Positions 44,694-53,740 of a DNA stretch of 64,000 bases are shown here, piece by piece (the first letter of the stretch is position 1; each line of letters starts with the position of its first letter). The stretch covers positions 813,501-877,500 of the forward strand of contig NZ_FMIX01000004.1 of the NCBI RefSeq assembly GCF_900095845.1. The letters run 5' to 3'. This stretch comes from Streptococcus timonensis. GTDB taxonomy: Bacteria; Bacillota; Bacilli; Lactobacillales; Streptococcaceae. The notes below the pieces were generated by a model. The model worked only from the letters and a program-made list of their open reading frames with translations, did no database searches and was not told the DNA's origin. The position numbers were made by a program, and so were the translations under genes.

Positions 44694-44785
44694 TTGACTT
44701 CCTTCTTTCTTATAAATCATCTTATATTTTACTACAAATAATATAATAATTCTTGATTTTGCTACGCTACTTTAAAAAAAAAAAT

Positions 44786-44810
44786 AAAAAGGAGACTTGC
44801 TCCTTTTTTA
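44786..44810 (-). terminator. Terminator after map
   Basis: Stem AAAAGGAG/CTCCTTTT with loop of five and T-run on the minus strand. Confidence 0.8.
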
Positions 44811-44814
44811 TGTA

Positions 44815-45675
44815 TTAGTAAGTACCTTCTTCACCTTGACTAGTTAAGATAACCGGACCGTCTTTTGTAATAACGAATTGGTGTTCATACTGGCAAGATA
44901 GGCCACCATCAATAGTTTTATGAGCCCAACCAGTCTTCATATCTGTATCGATTTCCCAATCACCTGTATTGATCATAGGCTCAATTGTTAAAACCATACC
45001 TTCACGAAGTCTAAGACCGCGTCCTGCTACACCGTAGTTTGGCACCATTGGTTCTTCGTGCATTGTTGGTCCAACACCATGCCCAACGAGGTCTCTAACT
45101 ACTCCGTAACCTCGACTTTCAGCGTATTCTTGAATGGCTGCTCCGATGTCACCAATACGATTACCTACAACTGCTTTTTCAATACCTTTGTACATGGCTT
45201 CTTTAGTAACATCCATAAGATTTTTTACCTTTTCAGAAGGTGTACCAACAGCATAGGCCCAACAAGAATCAGCCAAGCCACCAGTAAAGTTTTGAGTATA
45301 TTTTTTTACTTGCTCGACATTATTAAAGTTTAACTTAGAAACATCAAGGTCATTCTTAGCAATTGGTCCTCCCAATACCATATCAACCTTAAGTAAATCG
45401 CCTTCTTTGAGGATGTAATGTCTAGGAAAAGCATGCGCAACCTCATCATTCAGAGAACAACAAGTAGCATACGGATAATCCATAATAGCACCATCTACAC
45501 CGATTTGTAACGGCAGAAAGTTCTCTTCTTTACAACGACGACGGACATACTCCTCAACCTCCCACATGTCGAGGCCAGGCTTGATTAAATCCCGCAAGCC
45601 GATATGAATGCTGGCAAGAAAATCACCGGCCTTATCCATTGCTTCGATTTCTCTTGCTGATTTTAAAGTAATCAT
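44815..45675 (-). CDS. map: Methionine aminopeptidase type I
   Basis: 286 aa, longer than the usual ~250, because streptococcal MetAP carries an insertion in the middle of the catalytic domain. Substrate histidine in DVGHGVG-like GHGVGPTMHEEP, and metal-ligand glutamate in LTIEPMI. It removes the initiator methionine from nascent proteins. It follows the SpxR-like gene with a 15-base gap, so is probably its cotranscribed downstream neighbour. Confidence 0.94.
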   Translation of the reverse strand: MITLKSAREIEAMDKAGDFLASIHIGLRDLIKPGLDMWEVEEYVRRRCKEENFLPLQIGVDGAIMDYPYATCCSLNDEVAHAFPRHYILKEGDLLKVDMVLGGPIAKNDLDVSKLNFNNVEQVKKYTQNFTGGLADSCWAYAVGTPSEKVKNLMDVTKEAMYKGIEKAVVGNRIGDIGAAIQEYAESRGYGVVRDLVGHGVGPTMHEEPMVPNYGVAGRGLRLREGMVLTIEPMINTGDWEIDTDMKTGWAHKTIDGGLSCQYEHQFVITKDGPVILTSQGEEGTY

Positions 45676-45690
45676 GTTTTCTCCTACATT

Positions 45691-46968
45691 CTAGTTAATT
45701 TTTACTGTTACATTAGCTTTAGCGACAATCTGTTGATTCAAATAAAGGTCATAATCAATAATAGCAGAGCGGCGAGTATGATGGATGATTCTGGCCTGAA
45801 TACGTAAAACATCGTCAATCTGAACAGCATGCAAGAAATAGATAAGCATTTGTTCAATGATAAGATTTCGTCCACTATTGACTACCAAGTTTTGTGTCAT
45901 TAACGTCAATATTTCTGACAGCACCCCATTGGCAAGAACACCGTTTTTATCTAACATGAAGGGTTCTACAGTAATGACCACTTCATCATGATGATAGGAT
46001 AATTTTTGACCAATTTGCTCTGAAAATGTTGGCAAGGCTGAAATTTGTGAACGACTCATCTTATCCATTACATCTCTTCGAGTAACAACCCCAAGTAGAG
46101 TATGATTGCTACGAACTACAGGAACCATTTCAAAATCCTCTGCAATCATTCGTTGGCTAATGTTTGCAATATTCGTAGATAGACCTGTGATATAGACATT
46201 TCGAGTCATAGTTTTGTCAAGAGTTGTTCCCGGTGACTGATCTGCTGCATCACGCATAGTCATAACCCCAACTACAACTTGATCTTTATTCACCACAGGA
46301 AAACGACTACTTCTGTTCTTACGAACAAGATCTAAATAATCTTTAACTGTATCAGTTTCATGTAAATAGCCATATTCATGAGAAGTTTGGTAAATTTTTT
46401 CGACTGTTAAAATATCTGTTTTTATTTGAACATTAGATAAAGCACGGTTGATCATCGTCGCTATTGTAAAGGTATCATGTTTACTACGCAAAACTGGTAT
46501 ATTCTTTTTATTGGCTAACTTGAGTACATTTTCATTTATCTCAAATCCACCCGTAACCAAAACAGCATTCTCATTTTCAAGTGCTAACATTTGAATTTGA
46601 GTTCGGTCCCCGACAATCAAAAGGCCTCCATCATGAAGATAGGAAAGAATGTTATCTTCAGTCATAGCACCAATAGAAAATTTACTAAATTCTCTATCTA
46701 ATCCATCCCGACCAGCCATCACATCAGAACCCGTAACCTCTGCAATTTCAGCATAAGTTAGTCTTTCAATTGAAACTTTTTGAGATTTAATACGTATCGT
46801 TCCACTACGCGGACGTGTCTCTACCAAGCCTCTATTTTCAGCCTCTTTAATTGCTCGATAAGCCGTTCCATCACTTACCCCTAAGTGATTAGATATACTA
46901 CGAACACTTACACGTTTTCCGACCGGTAATTCTTCTAGATAAGATAAAATTTCCTGATGTTTACTCAC
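45691..46968 (-). CDS. spxR: CBS-HotDog domain regulator (SpxR-like)
   Basis: 425 aa. Domain order: winged HTH (about 1-60), DRTGG domain (about 70-180), tandem CBS pair (about 190-305), and a C-terminal hot-dog thioesterase fold (about 310-425). This matches the pneumococcal SpxR, which affects pyruvate oxidase spxB expression and is thought to sense energy or acyl-CoA state. Function in this strain is by homology. It overlaps the acetyltransferase gene by 8 bases. Confidence 0.85.
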   Translation of the reverse strand: MSKHQEILSYLEELPVGKRVSVRSISNHLGVSDGTAYRAIKEAENRGLVETRPRSGTIRIKSQKVSIERLTYAEIAEVTGSDVMAGRDGLDREFSKFSIGAMTEDNILSYLHDGGLLIVGDRTQIQMLALENENAVLVTGGFEINENVLKLANKKNIPVLRSKHDTFTIATMINRALSNVQIKTDILTVEKIYQTSHEYGYLHETDTVKDYLDLVRKNRSSRFPVVNKDQVVVGVMTMRDAADQSPGTTLDKTMTRNVYITGLSTNIANISQRMIAEDFEMVPVVRSNHTLLGVVTRRDVMDKMSRSQISALPTFSEQIGQKLSYHHDEVVITVEPFMLDKNGVLANGVLSEILTLMTQNLVVNSGRNLIIEQMLIYFLHAVQIDDVLRIQARIIHHTRRSAIIDYDLYLNQQIVAKANVTVKIN

Positions 46969-47512
46969 TCAGTTCTCCTTTTGTATAACGAAATTCAAGA
47001 TAATCTCTCATCTTACGGCTATATCGATCACTTCCTTTAAAACGTCGATAGAATTTGAAGCCAGATTTTTGAGCGACTTTCTGACTAGCACTATTTTCCA
47101 TATGCGTCACGATAGATAGTTGCTTTAAACCAAGCTCTTCTATTGATAAATCACGTATATTCGTTACCACTTCAGTCATATAACCTTGTGACCAGTACTC
47201 TTTATTTAAGAAATATCCTAGTTCTGCTTCTTTTTTTATCTCATCAATTTTTTCAAACTTGATTGATCCAATCATCTTTTCCTGTTTTTTATCACAAATC
47301 GCCCAAATACCTAGAGGAGATTTCATAAAATAATTAGCAAGGGCGTATTGACTTTCTTCAATACTTGCTTGAGTGGGAAAAATGAACTGAAGATTTTCGG
47401 AATCTGATGCTATTTGATAAAAATCATAAACATCAGTAAAAAAGAAGGGACGGAGAATCAATCGTTCCGTCTCATAAAAAGAAAACATAGCTAGTTTTGT
47501 CCAGATATTCAT
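46961..47512 (-). CDS. GNAT family N-acetyltransferase (RimJ/RimL type)
   Basis: 183 aa. ETERLILRPF near residue 15 and the helix-loop LGYFLNKEYWSQGYMTE with ENSASQKVAQKSGF are the RimJ/RimL pattern of acetyl-CoA binding. The substrate cannot be told from sequence. It sits between murA and spxR, overlapping spxR. Confidence 0.85.
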   Translation of the reverse strand: MNIWTKLAMFSFYETERLILRPFFFTDVYDFYQIASDSENLQFIFPTQASIEESQYALANYFMKSPLGIWAICDKKQEKMIGSIKFEKIDEIKKEAELGYFLNKEYWSQGYMTEVVTNIRDLSIEELGLKQLSIVTHMENSASQKVAQKSGFKFYRRFKGSDRYSRKMRDYLEFRYTKGELSE

Positions 47513-47527
47513 TTTAATCCTCTAATA

Positions 47528-48787
47528 CTAGTCCTCGATTAGTTCAATATCTGCTCCAAGATTACGTAATTTATCAATAATATTTGAGTAGCCTCTTAAA
47601 ATAAACTCAACATTTGTAATTTCTGTTCTACCCTCTGCCATTAGTCCAGCAATCACTAAAGCAGCCCCAGCACGTAAGTCTGTAGCTTTTACGCTCGCTC
47701 CATGCAATTGATTACCACCCTTGTAAAGGATATGATCATTTGTTGTCGAGATATCAGCATTCATCTTAGCCAACTCAAAAACATGGTTTACACGTTTTTC
47801 ATAAATTGTGTCGATTATCTTACCACGACCTTCGGCTTTCAACAACAAAGGTGTGATAGGTTGTTGAAGATCTGTAGCAAATCCTGGATATGGGGCTGTT
47901 TTAATATTTACCGCCTTCAAGTTCTTTTGCTCTTCAACAAAAATACTATCTTCAGAAACGGTCATTCGTACACCCATCTCTTCTAATTTGGCGATAAAAC
48001 CTTCCAAGTGCTCATAAAGAACATTATTGATTTGAATTCCTTGACCCACCGCGGCGGCTAATGAGATATATGTTCCGGCTTCAATACGGTCTGGGATTAC
48101 CTGATGGCGTGTCCCATGAAGACGTTTAACACCTTCAATAGTGATAATATCAGTTCCTGCACCACGAATATGAGCTCCCATATTATTAAGCAAGGTAGCT
48201 ACATCGATAATCTCAGGTTCACGTGCGGCATTTTCAATAACTGTGCGACCATCAGCTTTGACTGCAGCCAACATAGTATTGATAGTAGCTCCAACACTTA
48301 CAGTATCCATGTATATATGAGCTCCATGAAGACGTTCACCTTGAGTTGAGAGATTCATATTATCTCTCTCATAGGTCGTTTTAGCTCCCATAGCTTCAAA
48401 TGCTTTTAGATGCAAGTCAATCGGACGTGGTCCAAGATCACAACCTCCAGGTAAACCAACGGTTGCTTCTCCGAATCGTCCTAAAAGACTACCATAGAAA
48501 TAATACGATGCTCGAAGACTATTAATCTTTCCATATGGCATTGGTTTATTTTGAACCCCACGCGGATCGATTTCTACTACATCTTCATAACGCTTTACAC
48601 TAGCTCCCATGATTTCCATAATATCGATAAGACTAGCCACATCAGAGATATCAGGAACACAATCCAAAATTACTACATCATCAGCTAAGATAATAGCTGG
48701 AATTAGGGCAACTACACTATTTTTAGCACCACTAATAGTTATTTCACCTTTTAATGGACGTCCTCCATTAATGATAATTTTTTTCAT
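47528..48787 (-). CDS. murA: UDP-N-acetylglucosamine 1-carboxyvinyltransferase (MurA2/MurZ paralogue)
   Basis: 419 aa from the ATG at 48787. Lys22 in GAKNS and catalytic Cys116 in GGCDLGPRP are present; the cysteine is the fosfomycin target. It adds enolpyruvate to UDP-GlcNAc, the first step of peptidoglycan synthesis. Streptococci have two copies; the 419-aa length and the spxR/map neighbourhood point to the second paralogue, called MurA2 or MurZ depending on author. Confidence 0.94.
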   Translation of the reverse strand: MKKIIINGGRPLKGEITISGAKNSVVALIPAIILADDVVILDCVPDISDVASLIDIMEIMGASVKRYEDVVEIDPRGVQNKPMPYGKINSLRASYYFYGSLLGRFGEATVGLPGGCDLGPRPIDLHLKAFEAMGAKTTYERDNMNLSTQGERLHGAHIYMDTVSVGATINTMLAAVKADGRTVIENAAREPEIIDVATLLNNMGAHIRGAGTDIITIEGVKRLHGTRHQVIPDRIEAGTYISLAAAVGQGIQINNVLYEHLEGFIAKLEEMGVRMTVSEDSIFVEEQKNLKAVNIKTAPYPGFATDLQQPITPLLLKAEGRGKIIDTIYEKRVNHVFELAKMNADISTTNDHILYKGGNQLHGASVKATDLRAGAALVIAGLMAEGRTEITNVEFILRGYSNIIDKLRNLGADIELIED

Positions 48788-48946
48788 TATATACTCTTTC
48801 ACAAATTATTAACAAGGTCTCACCCTACATTATACCATAAATCTGATATTTTAGCCATTACTATAGAAGAATTAAGATACTTAAAATTAAAAAAAAACTT
48901 GGATTTTTATAATGTGGTGACAAAAAGTAATTTTTTAATAATACAT

Positions 48947-48980
48947 AAAAAGACTTCCCGAAAATCTCGGAAAGCCTTAT
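48947..48980 (-). terminator. Terminator after rpmA
   Basis: Minus-strand 11-bp stem AGGCTTTCCGA/TCGGGAAGTCT (two G-U pairs) followed by TTTTT. Confidence 0.8.
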
Positions 48981-49049
48981 TTAATGCTTATTTAGCAACC
49001 TCGCCTTTTTATTTTATGGCTCGGGATAAAAAGGTTTAATTAGACCTTC

Positions 49050-49343
49050 TTATTTAGCGATTGGGTAAACAGAAACTTGTTTCTTATCGCGGCCTTTACG
49101 TTCGAAACGTACTACGCCTTCAACTTTAGCGAACAAAGTATCGTCTCCACCACGTCCAACGTTTACACCTGGATAGATGTGTGTACCACGTTGACGGTAA
49201 AGGATTGATCCACCTGAAACAGTTTGTCCGTCAGCTGCTTTAGCTCCAAGACGTTTAGCTTGTGAATCGCGTCCGTTTGATGTAGAACCTCCACCTTTTT
49301 TGTGGGCGAAAAGTTGCAAGTTGTTAAGAGTCATTTTTAACAT
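49050..49343 (-). CDS. rpmA: 50S ribosomal protein L27
   Basis: 97 aa, full length. The N-terminus [19 protein letters not shown] has the Firmicute extension, which is cut after LQLF by the Prp protease encoded immediately upstream, exposing the AHKKGG end that reaches the peptidyl-transfer centre. It is last of rplU-prp-rpmA. Confidence 0.98.
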   Translation of the reverse strand: MLKMTLNNLQLFAHKKGGGSTSNGRDSQAKRLGAKAADGQTVSGGSILYRQRGTHIYPGVNVGRGGDDTLFAKVEGVVRFERKGRDKKQVSVYPIAK

Positions 49344-49359
49344 AATGTTTTCCTCCGTG

Positions 49360-49713
<354 letters not shown>

Positions 49714-49719
49714 TTAAAA

Positions 49720-50034
49720 TTAAGCGTTGATTGCGTTGATGACAACTTTAGTGTATGGTTGACGGTGACCTTGTTTACGGTGGCTACCTTTTTTAGGTTT
49801 GTACTTGTAAGTAACAACTTTCTTTTGTTTTCCTTGTTTTTCAACAGTTCCAACTACAGTAGCTCCGGCAACAAGTGGAGTTCCGACAACAGTGTTTTCA
49901 CCACCAACAAGAACAACTTCGTTAAAAGTAACTTCTTGACCAGCTTCAACGTTCAATTTTTCAACGTAAACTGCTTGACCAACTTCAACTTTAACTTGTT
50001 TTCCGCCAGTTTTGATAATTGCGTATGTGCTCAT
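49720..50034 (-). CDS. rplU: 50S ribosomal protein L21
   Basis: 104 aa from the ATG at 50034, preceded by AGGAGGTG; the longer open frame is leader RNA. It begins [18 protein letters not shown] and ends in the basic [11 protein letters not shown] region, typical of L21. First of the rplU-prp-rpmA operon. Confidence 0.98.
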
Positions 50035-50170
50035 TATGCACCTCCTATGATTTTTTGGGTTTACCCGAATTATTGTGAAGACTCGCCTAGCATCGTGGGA
50101 CGAACCACTTAAACTTGATGAATCAAGCAACGATGTTCGTGCGGTTGCACAGGAATGTGCATAGTCAACT
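50035..50170 (-). ncRNA. L21 ribosomal leader RNA (cis-regulatory)
   Basis: About 135 nt between promoter and rplU on the minus strand with several inverted repeats (TGCACA-TGTGCA near 50145-50165, GTGGTTCGTCCCAC near 50093-50110). Position, length and structure fit the L21 leader class of Firmicutes, where excess L21 is thought to reduce its own synthesis. Class assignment is by position and pattern only. Confidence 0.65.
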
Positions 50171-50175
50171 CTACA

Positions 50176-50204
50176 AGTATAGCATGATTTCTATATTTTG
50201 ACAA
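50176..50204 (-). promoter_or_regulatory. Promoter of rplU operon
   Basis: Minus-strand TTGTCA (50199-50204) and TATACT (50176-50181) with 17-base spacer. Confidence 0.78.
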
Positions 50205-50221
50205 GCATTTATTATCAAAAA

Positions 50222-50908
50222 TTACGCTATTTCTTTTCTTTTTTCTTGTAGTTTAGCAACGATCATACTTAGATAAAAAATACACATCATTATCGGAATT
50301 CCTAAAATAGTCTTTTCTTCATAGAAAATGGTCAAATAAGCTGACACCACTGCACCAAGAACAAAGCTAGCTAGTAGAGTAACAAATATGATTCCTTCTC
50401 GTAAAAAAGGCCTATGTTTGGTACGTATATAGTCGCCAAACGCGAGCATCGTTCGTTTTATATTTCCTGTCATAAAAGCATTGTTATAGGCAATTCCTGA
50501 AACTTCTCCAAAAGCAGTCGTTACTAACCCCATACAAAATGCAAGCGGCGGAACTATAAAGTGATTATCGACTGTTAAAGGTACAAATCCGATAATCAAG
50601 GATAAAACTCCCAAAGGAACAAGGGATAGAATTGGTTTTTTTACAATTTTCAATTTTTCCTTGTAAATAGTTAGGAGAAATACTCCAAACATGAAGGACA
50701 AAAGGGTTAATACTTTTTCTTCTACATCTGCTACATTCTGTTGCACTAATCCTACAGATAAAAAGACAACGTTACCGGTCTGTCCCGCGACTAGGGTATT
50801 CCCTCTTTCGATAAAAGTATAAGCATCTACATATCCTGCACAGAAAGTCAAAAAAAGCGCCAATCTTTTAGAATGACGAGAAATTTTTCTCATAGGTAAT
50901 AATCTCAT
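50222..50908 (-). CDS. YoaK/DUF1275 family membrane protein
   Basis: 228 aa with about six hydrophobic segments after a basic N-terminus. The DUF1275 pattern FCAGYVDAYTFIERGNTLVAGQ... and AFMTGNIKR is clear. Function unknown; members are often listed as putative small-molecule or membrane permease-like proteins. It is monocistronic and divergent from the next gene. Confidence 0.85.
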   Translation of the reverse strand: MRLLPMRKISRHSKRLALFLTFCAGYVDAYTFIERGNTLVAGQTGNVVFLSVGLVQQNVADVEEKVLTLLSFMFGVFLLTIYKEKLKIVKKPILSLVPLGVLSLIIGFVPLTVDNHFIVPPLAFCMGLVTTAFGEVSGIAYNNAFMTGNIKRTMLAFGDYIRTKHRPFLREGIIFVTLLASFVLGAVVSAYLTIFYEEKTILGIPIMMCIFYLSMIVAKLQEKRKEIA

Positions 50909-51054
50909 AAAACACTCCTATTTTATAATGAAATCTATTGTACCATTTTTTGATAAAATTTCGAAGCATCAAAATTAAGAATTATCTTGCTTTGGCTACT
51001 TCTTCTTTTCTATGATATAATGAAAACAACCAATTCAAGGAATAAGGAGAGTCT

Positions 51055-52032
51055 ATGCTAAAACTTGGGATTATCGGAACCGGTGCTATTAGCCATCATT
51101 TTATAGAGGCCGCTCATGCTAGTGGACAATATCAGTTAGCTGCCGTCTATTCTAGAAATTTAGAAACTGCAGAACAATTTTCTAGACAGTATAGCAATGT
51201 TCAGTTATTTGATCAGATGGACGCTTTTTTAATGAGCTCCTTTGATGTCGTTTATATCGCAAGTCCAAATTCTTTGCACTACTCTCAAGCTAAGGCCGCT
51301 TTATCATCTAACAAACACGTCATCCTTGAAAAACCAGCTGTCACTCAACCACAAGAATGGCAGGATTTAGTTCAAACGACTAAAGATAATAAGTGTTTTA
51401 TCTTTGAAGCAGCAAGAAACTACCATGAAGATGCTTTTGCCACAATTAAGAACTTTTTAGCTGATAAACATGTTTTAGGGGCCGATTTTAACTATGCCAA
51501 ATATTCATCTAAGATGCCTAACCTACTTGCTGGCAATACTCCTAATGTTTTCTCAGACCGTTTTGCAGGTGGTGCACTTATGGATCTTGGTATTTATCCT
51601 ATCTACGCTGCTGTTCGCTTATTTGGAAAACCGACTCATGCAACCTATCAAGCTCAGAAACTAGATAATAGTATCGATTTGAACGGTGACGGCATGCTCT
51701 ACTATCCTGACTATCAAGTACACATCAAAGCAGGAAAGAATATCACTTCTAATCTTCCTTGCGAAATTTATACTACTGATGGAACCTTGACACTTAATAC
51801 AATCGAGCATATCCAATCAGCTACTTTTATAGACCATCAAGGAAATGAAGTTCAACTTCCTATCCAGCAGGCTCCTCACACCATGACTGAGGAAGTTGCT
51901 GCTTTTGCAAACATGATCAAGAAAGCAGACCGAACTCTCTACCAATCTTGGATTGATGATGCGACACACGTCCATGACCTACTTTACACTATGCGCCAGA
52001 ATGCTGGCATTAGATTTGAGGCAGAAAAATGA
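51055..52032 (+). CDS. Gfo/Idh/MocA family oxidoreductase
   Basis: 325 aa. N-terminal NAD(P) Rossmann fold with GIIGTGAISHHF (5-16), EKPAVTQPQEW in the usual EKP position, then the alpha/beta catalytic domain with GGALMDLGIYPI. The substrate, probably a sugar or polyol derivative, is unknown. It ends overlapping the helicase start as ATGA, so both are cotranscribed. Confidence 0.9.
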   Translation: MLKLGIIGTGAISHHFIEAAHASGQYQLAAVYSRNLETAEQFSRQYSNVQLFDQMDAFLMSSFDVVYIASPNSLHYSQAKAALSSNKHVILEKPAVTQPQEWQDLVQTTKDNKCFIFEAARNYHEDAFATIKNFLADKHVLGADFNYAKYSSKMPNLLAGNTPNVFSDRFAGGALMDLGIYPIYAAVRLFGKPTHATYQAQKLDNSIDLNGDGMLYYPDYQVHIKAGKNITSNLPCEIYTTDGTLTLNTIEHIQSATFIDHQGNEVQLPIQQAPHTMTEEVAAFANMIKKADRTLYQSWIDDATHVHDLLYTMRQNAGIRFEAEK

Positions 52033-53111
52033 AAACCAAACTACCTACCGAATGGCAAGAATTGATTGACCAACTGGGATTCCAAGAATTTACTCCCATT
52101 CAAATTCAACTTTTTGAACCTATAACAGAAGGTGAAAACCTACTTGGAGTCAGTCCAACTGGTACAGGGAAGACTTTAGCCTATCTCCTACCTAGTCTTC
52201 TCAAACTGCAAAAGAAAAAAGCCCAACAATTATTGATTTTAGCACCTAATACTGAGCTTGCTGGACAAATTTTTGAAGTAAGTAAAACCTGGGGTGAGGC
52301 TATCGGATTAACAGCTCAGCTATTTCTATCAGGTTCAAGCCAGAAACGCCAAATTGAACGACTTAAAAAAGGACCAGAAATTCTGATTGGAACACCTGGT
52401 CGTATCTTTGAACTCATTAAATTGAAAAAAATCAAGATGATGAATGTGGAAACAATCATTCTTGATGAATTTGACCAGCTCCTTGATGATTCTCAAATTC
52501 ATTTTGTCGAGAAAATTACAAACTACGCACCTCGTGACCATCAACTTATTTACATGAGTGCCACTACCAAATTTGACCAAGATAAGATTGCACCTAACAC
52601 GCGCATCATTGACCTATCAGACCAAAAGTTAGACAATATTCAACACTTCTACATGCAAGTAGACCAACGTCACAGAGTAGATATGCTTCGTAAACTGGCA
52701 CAGGTTGAAGATTTCCGTGGTCTTGTCTTCTTTAATAGCTTGTCAGACCTTGGAAGTGCAGAGGAAAAATTACAATATCGTGATGTTTTAGCAGTTTCGC
52801 TAGCTAGCGATGTCAACGTTAAATTTAGAAAAGTTATTCTAGAAAAATTCAAAAATAATCAACTGACACTACTTCTTGCCACAGACCTTCTAGCTCGTGG
52901 TATCGACATTGATAGCTTGGAATGCGTGATTAATTTTGATGTCCCTAGAGACAAGGAAACTTACACTCACCGTGCGGGTCGGACAGGACGCATGGGTAAA
53001 GAAGGCTATGTCATCACTCTTGTGACACATCCAGAAGAGCTTAAAAAACTTAAGAAATTTGCAAGTGTACGTGAAATCGTCTTGAAAAATCAGGAACTGT
53101 ATATCAAATGA
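52029..53111 (+). CDS. DEAD-box-family RNA helicase with DEFD motif
   Basis: 360 aa, a minimal two-domain SF2 helicase with little C-terminal extension. Q motif FTPIQIQL, motif I SPTGTGKT, Ib GTPGR, motif II LDEFDQLL (DEFD instead of DEAD), III SAT, V LLARGIDID, VI HRAGRTGRMG. Likely a cold- or ribosome-related RNA helicase; exact role unknown. A hairpin-rich repeat and terminator follow the stop without a gap. Confidence 0.9.
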   Translation: MKTKLPTEWQELIDQLGFQEFTPIQIQLFEPITEGENLLGVSPTGTGKTLAYLLPSLLKLQKKKAQQLLILAPNTELAGQIFEVSKTWGEAIGLTAQLFLSGSSQKRQIERLKKGPEILIGTPGRIFELIKLKKIKMMNVETIILDEFDQLLDDSQIHFVEKITNYAPRDHQLIYMSATTKFDQDKIAPNTRIIDLSDQKLDNIQHFYMQVDQRHRVDMLRKLAQVEDFRGLVFFNSLSDLGSAEEKLQYRDVLAVSLASDVNVKFRKVILEKFKNNQLTLLLATDLLARGIDIDSLECVINFDVPRDKETYTHRAGRTGRMGKEGYVITLVTHPEELKKLKKFASVREIVLKNQELYIK

Positions 53112-53289
53112 GAGTGGGACAGAAATCGGTAATTCGTTAGAATTCGATTTCGTCGTCCCACCTCCGCACAGTTGAATAGGGCTGTAAAAGCTGATGAAAT
53201 CAGCGTAGTAGAGCCCACTCAACCACTGCGTCTTGCTCGACAATCCGAGTACAATTGAGAGGCTAGGACTTTTATCCCAGCCTCTTTTT
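53112..53289 (+). repeat. Hairpin-rich intergenic element with terminal terminator
   Basis: It starts right after the helicase stop. Hairpin 1: GTGGGAC (53114-53120) with GTCCCAC (53155-53161), with inner GAAATCG/CGATTTC pairs. Hairpin 2: GTTGA-GGGCT with AGCCC-TCAAC around an inner AGCTGAT/ATCAGC. A GAGGCT-GGA/TCC-AGCCTC terminator with T-run closes it (53257-53289). A diverged second copy lies at 37595-37711. I recall similar AGGCTGGGAC-ended repeats in other streptococcal genomes. Confidence 0.7.
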
Positions 53290-53290
53290 C

Positions 53291-53668
53291 TTATCCCCAA
53301 GTAATTTCTAATCGGTAGTTGGCAAAAGCAACTCCTTCTTTATTTTGAAGTTGATAAGCTAGTTCAAGCTTTTCTTCAACAACTTCATAATGGCTTATTT
53401 GGATGATAAACTCCTGCATGCCTATAGGTGTCGGAATATAAGCTAAACTATCAGAATCCTTGAGAAAACGCATGATGGTCTTAGGATTTGAGAAGCGCGT
53501 CATGAGCAGTTCCTCCCCATTAAATTTCAAAACTACCTTTTCTTGCTCCTCATTGTAAAAAAGGAGATAGGAAAAATCTCCCTTTTCTCGTAATTCAACA
53601 TCATAAAGTTGGTCGATTACTTCCAATTGTTCATCGAACTGGATGGTATTTCTCATTCTAATCTTCAC
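53291..53668 (-). CDS. DUF1934 family protein
   Basis: 125 aa, using the GTG at 53668 behind AGAGGAA. A small all-beta, calycin-like domain with alternating polar/hydrophobic strands, as in DUF1934/YwiB proteins (VVLKFNGEELLMTR, PTPIGMQEFIIQI). Function unknown. It converges on the helicase, sharing the terminator element at 53257-53289. Confidence 0.75.
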   Translation of the reverse strand: MKIRMRNTIQFDEQLEVIDQLYDVELREKGDFSYLLFYNEEQEKVVLKFNGEELLMTRFSNPKTIMRFLKDSDSLAYIPTPIGMQEFIIQISHYEVVEEKLELAYQLQNKEGVAFANYRLEITWG

Positions 53669-53725
53669 AACTATTCCTCTTTCTTCTCACTTATTCCTAC
53701 TATTTTACCAAAAAGGCAAGGAATT

Positions 53726-53734
53726 TGCTATAAT
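53726..53734 (+). promoter_or_regulatory. Extended -10 of a probable leaderless HD-hydrolase transcript
   Basis: TGCTATAAT ends at 53734, 6 bases before the ATG at 53741; no ribosome binding site fits between them. Confidence 0.65.
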
Positions 53735-53740
53735 GGTCTT

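Noticed and set aside
51055-53111. Oxidoreductase and helicase as a two-gene defence pair
   Set aside because: Both are common housekeeping families in streptococci; nothing nearby suggests a defence island.
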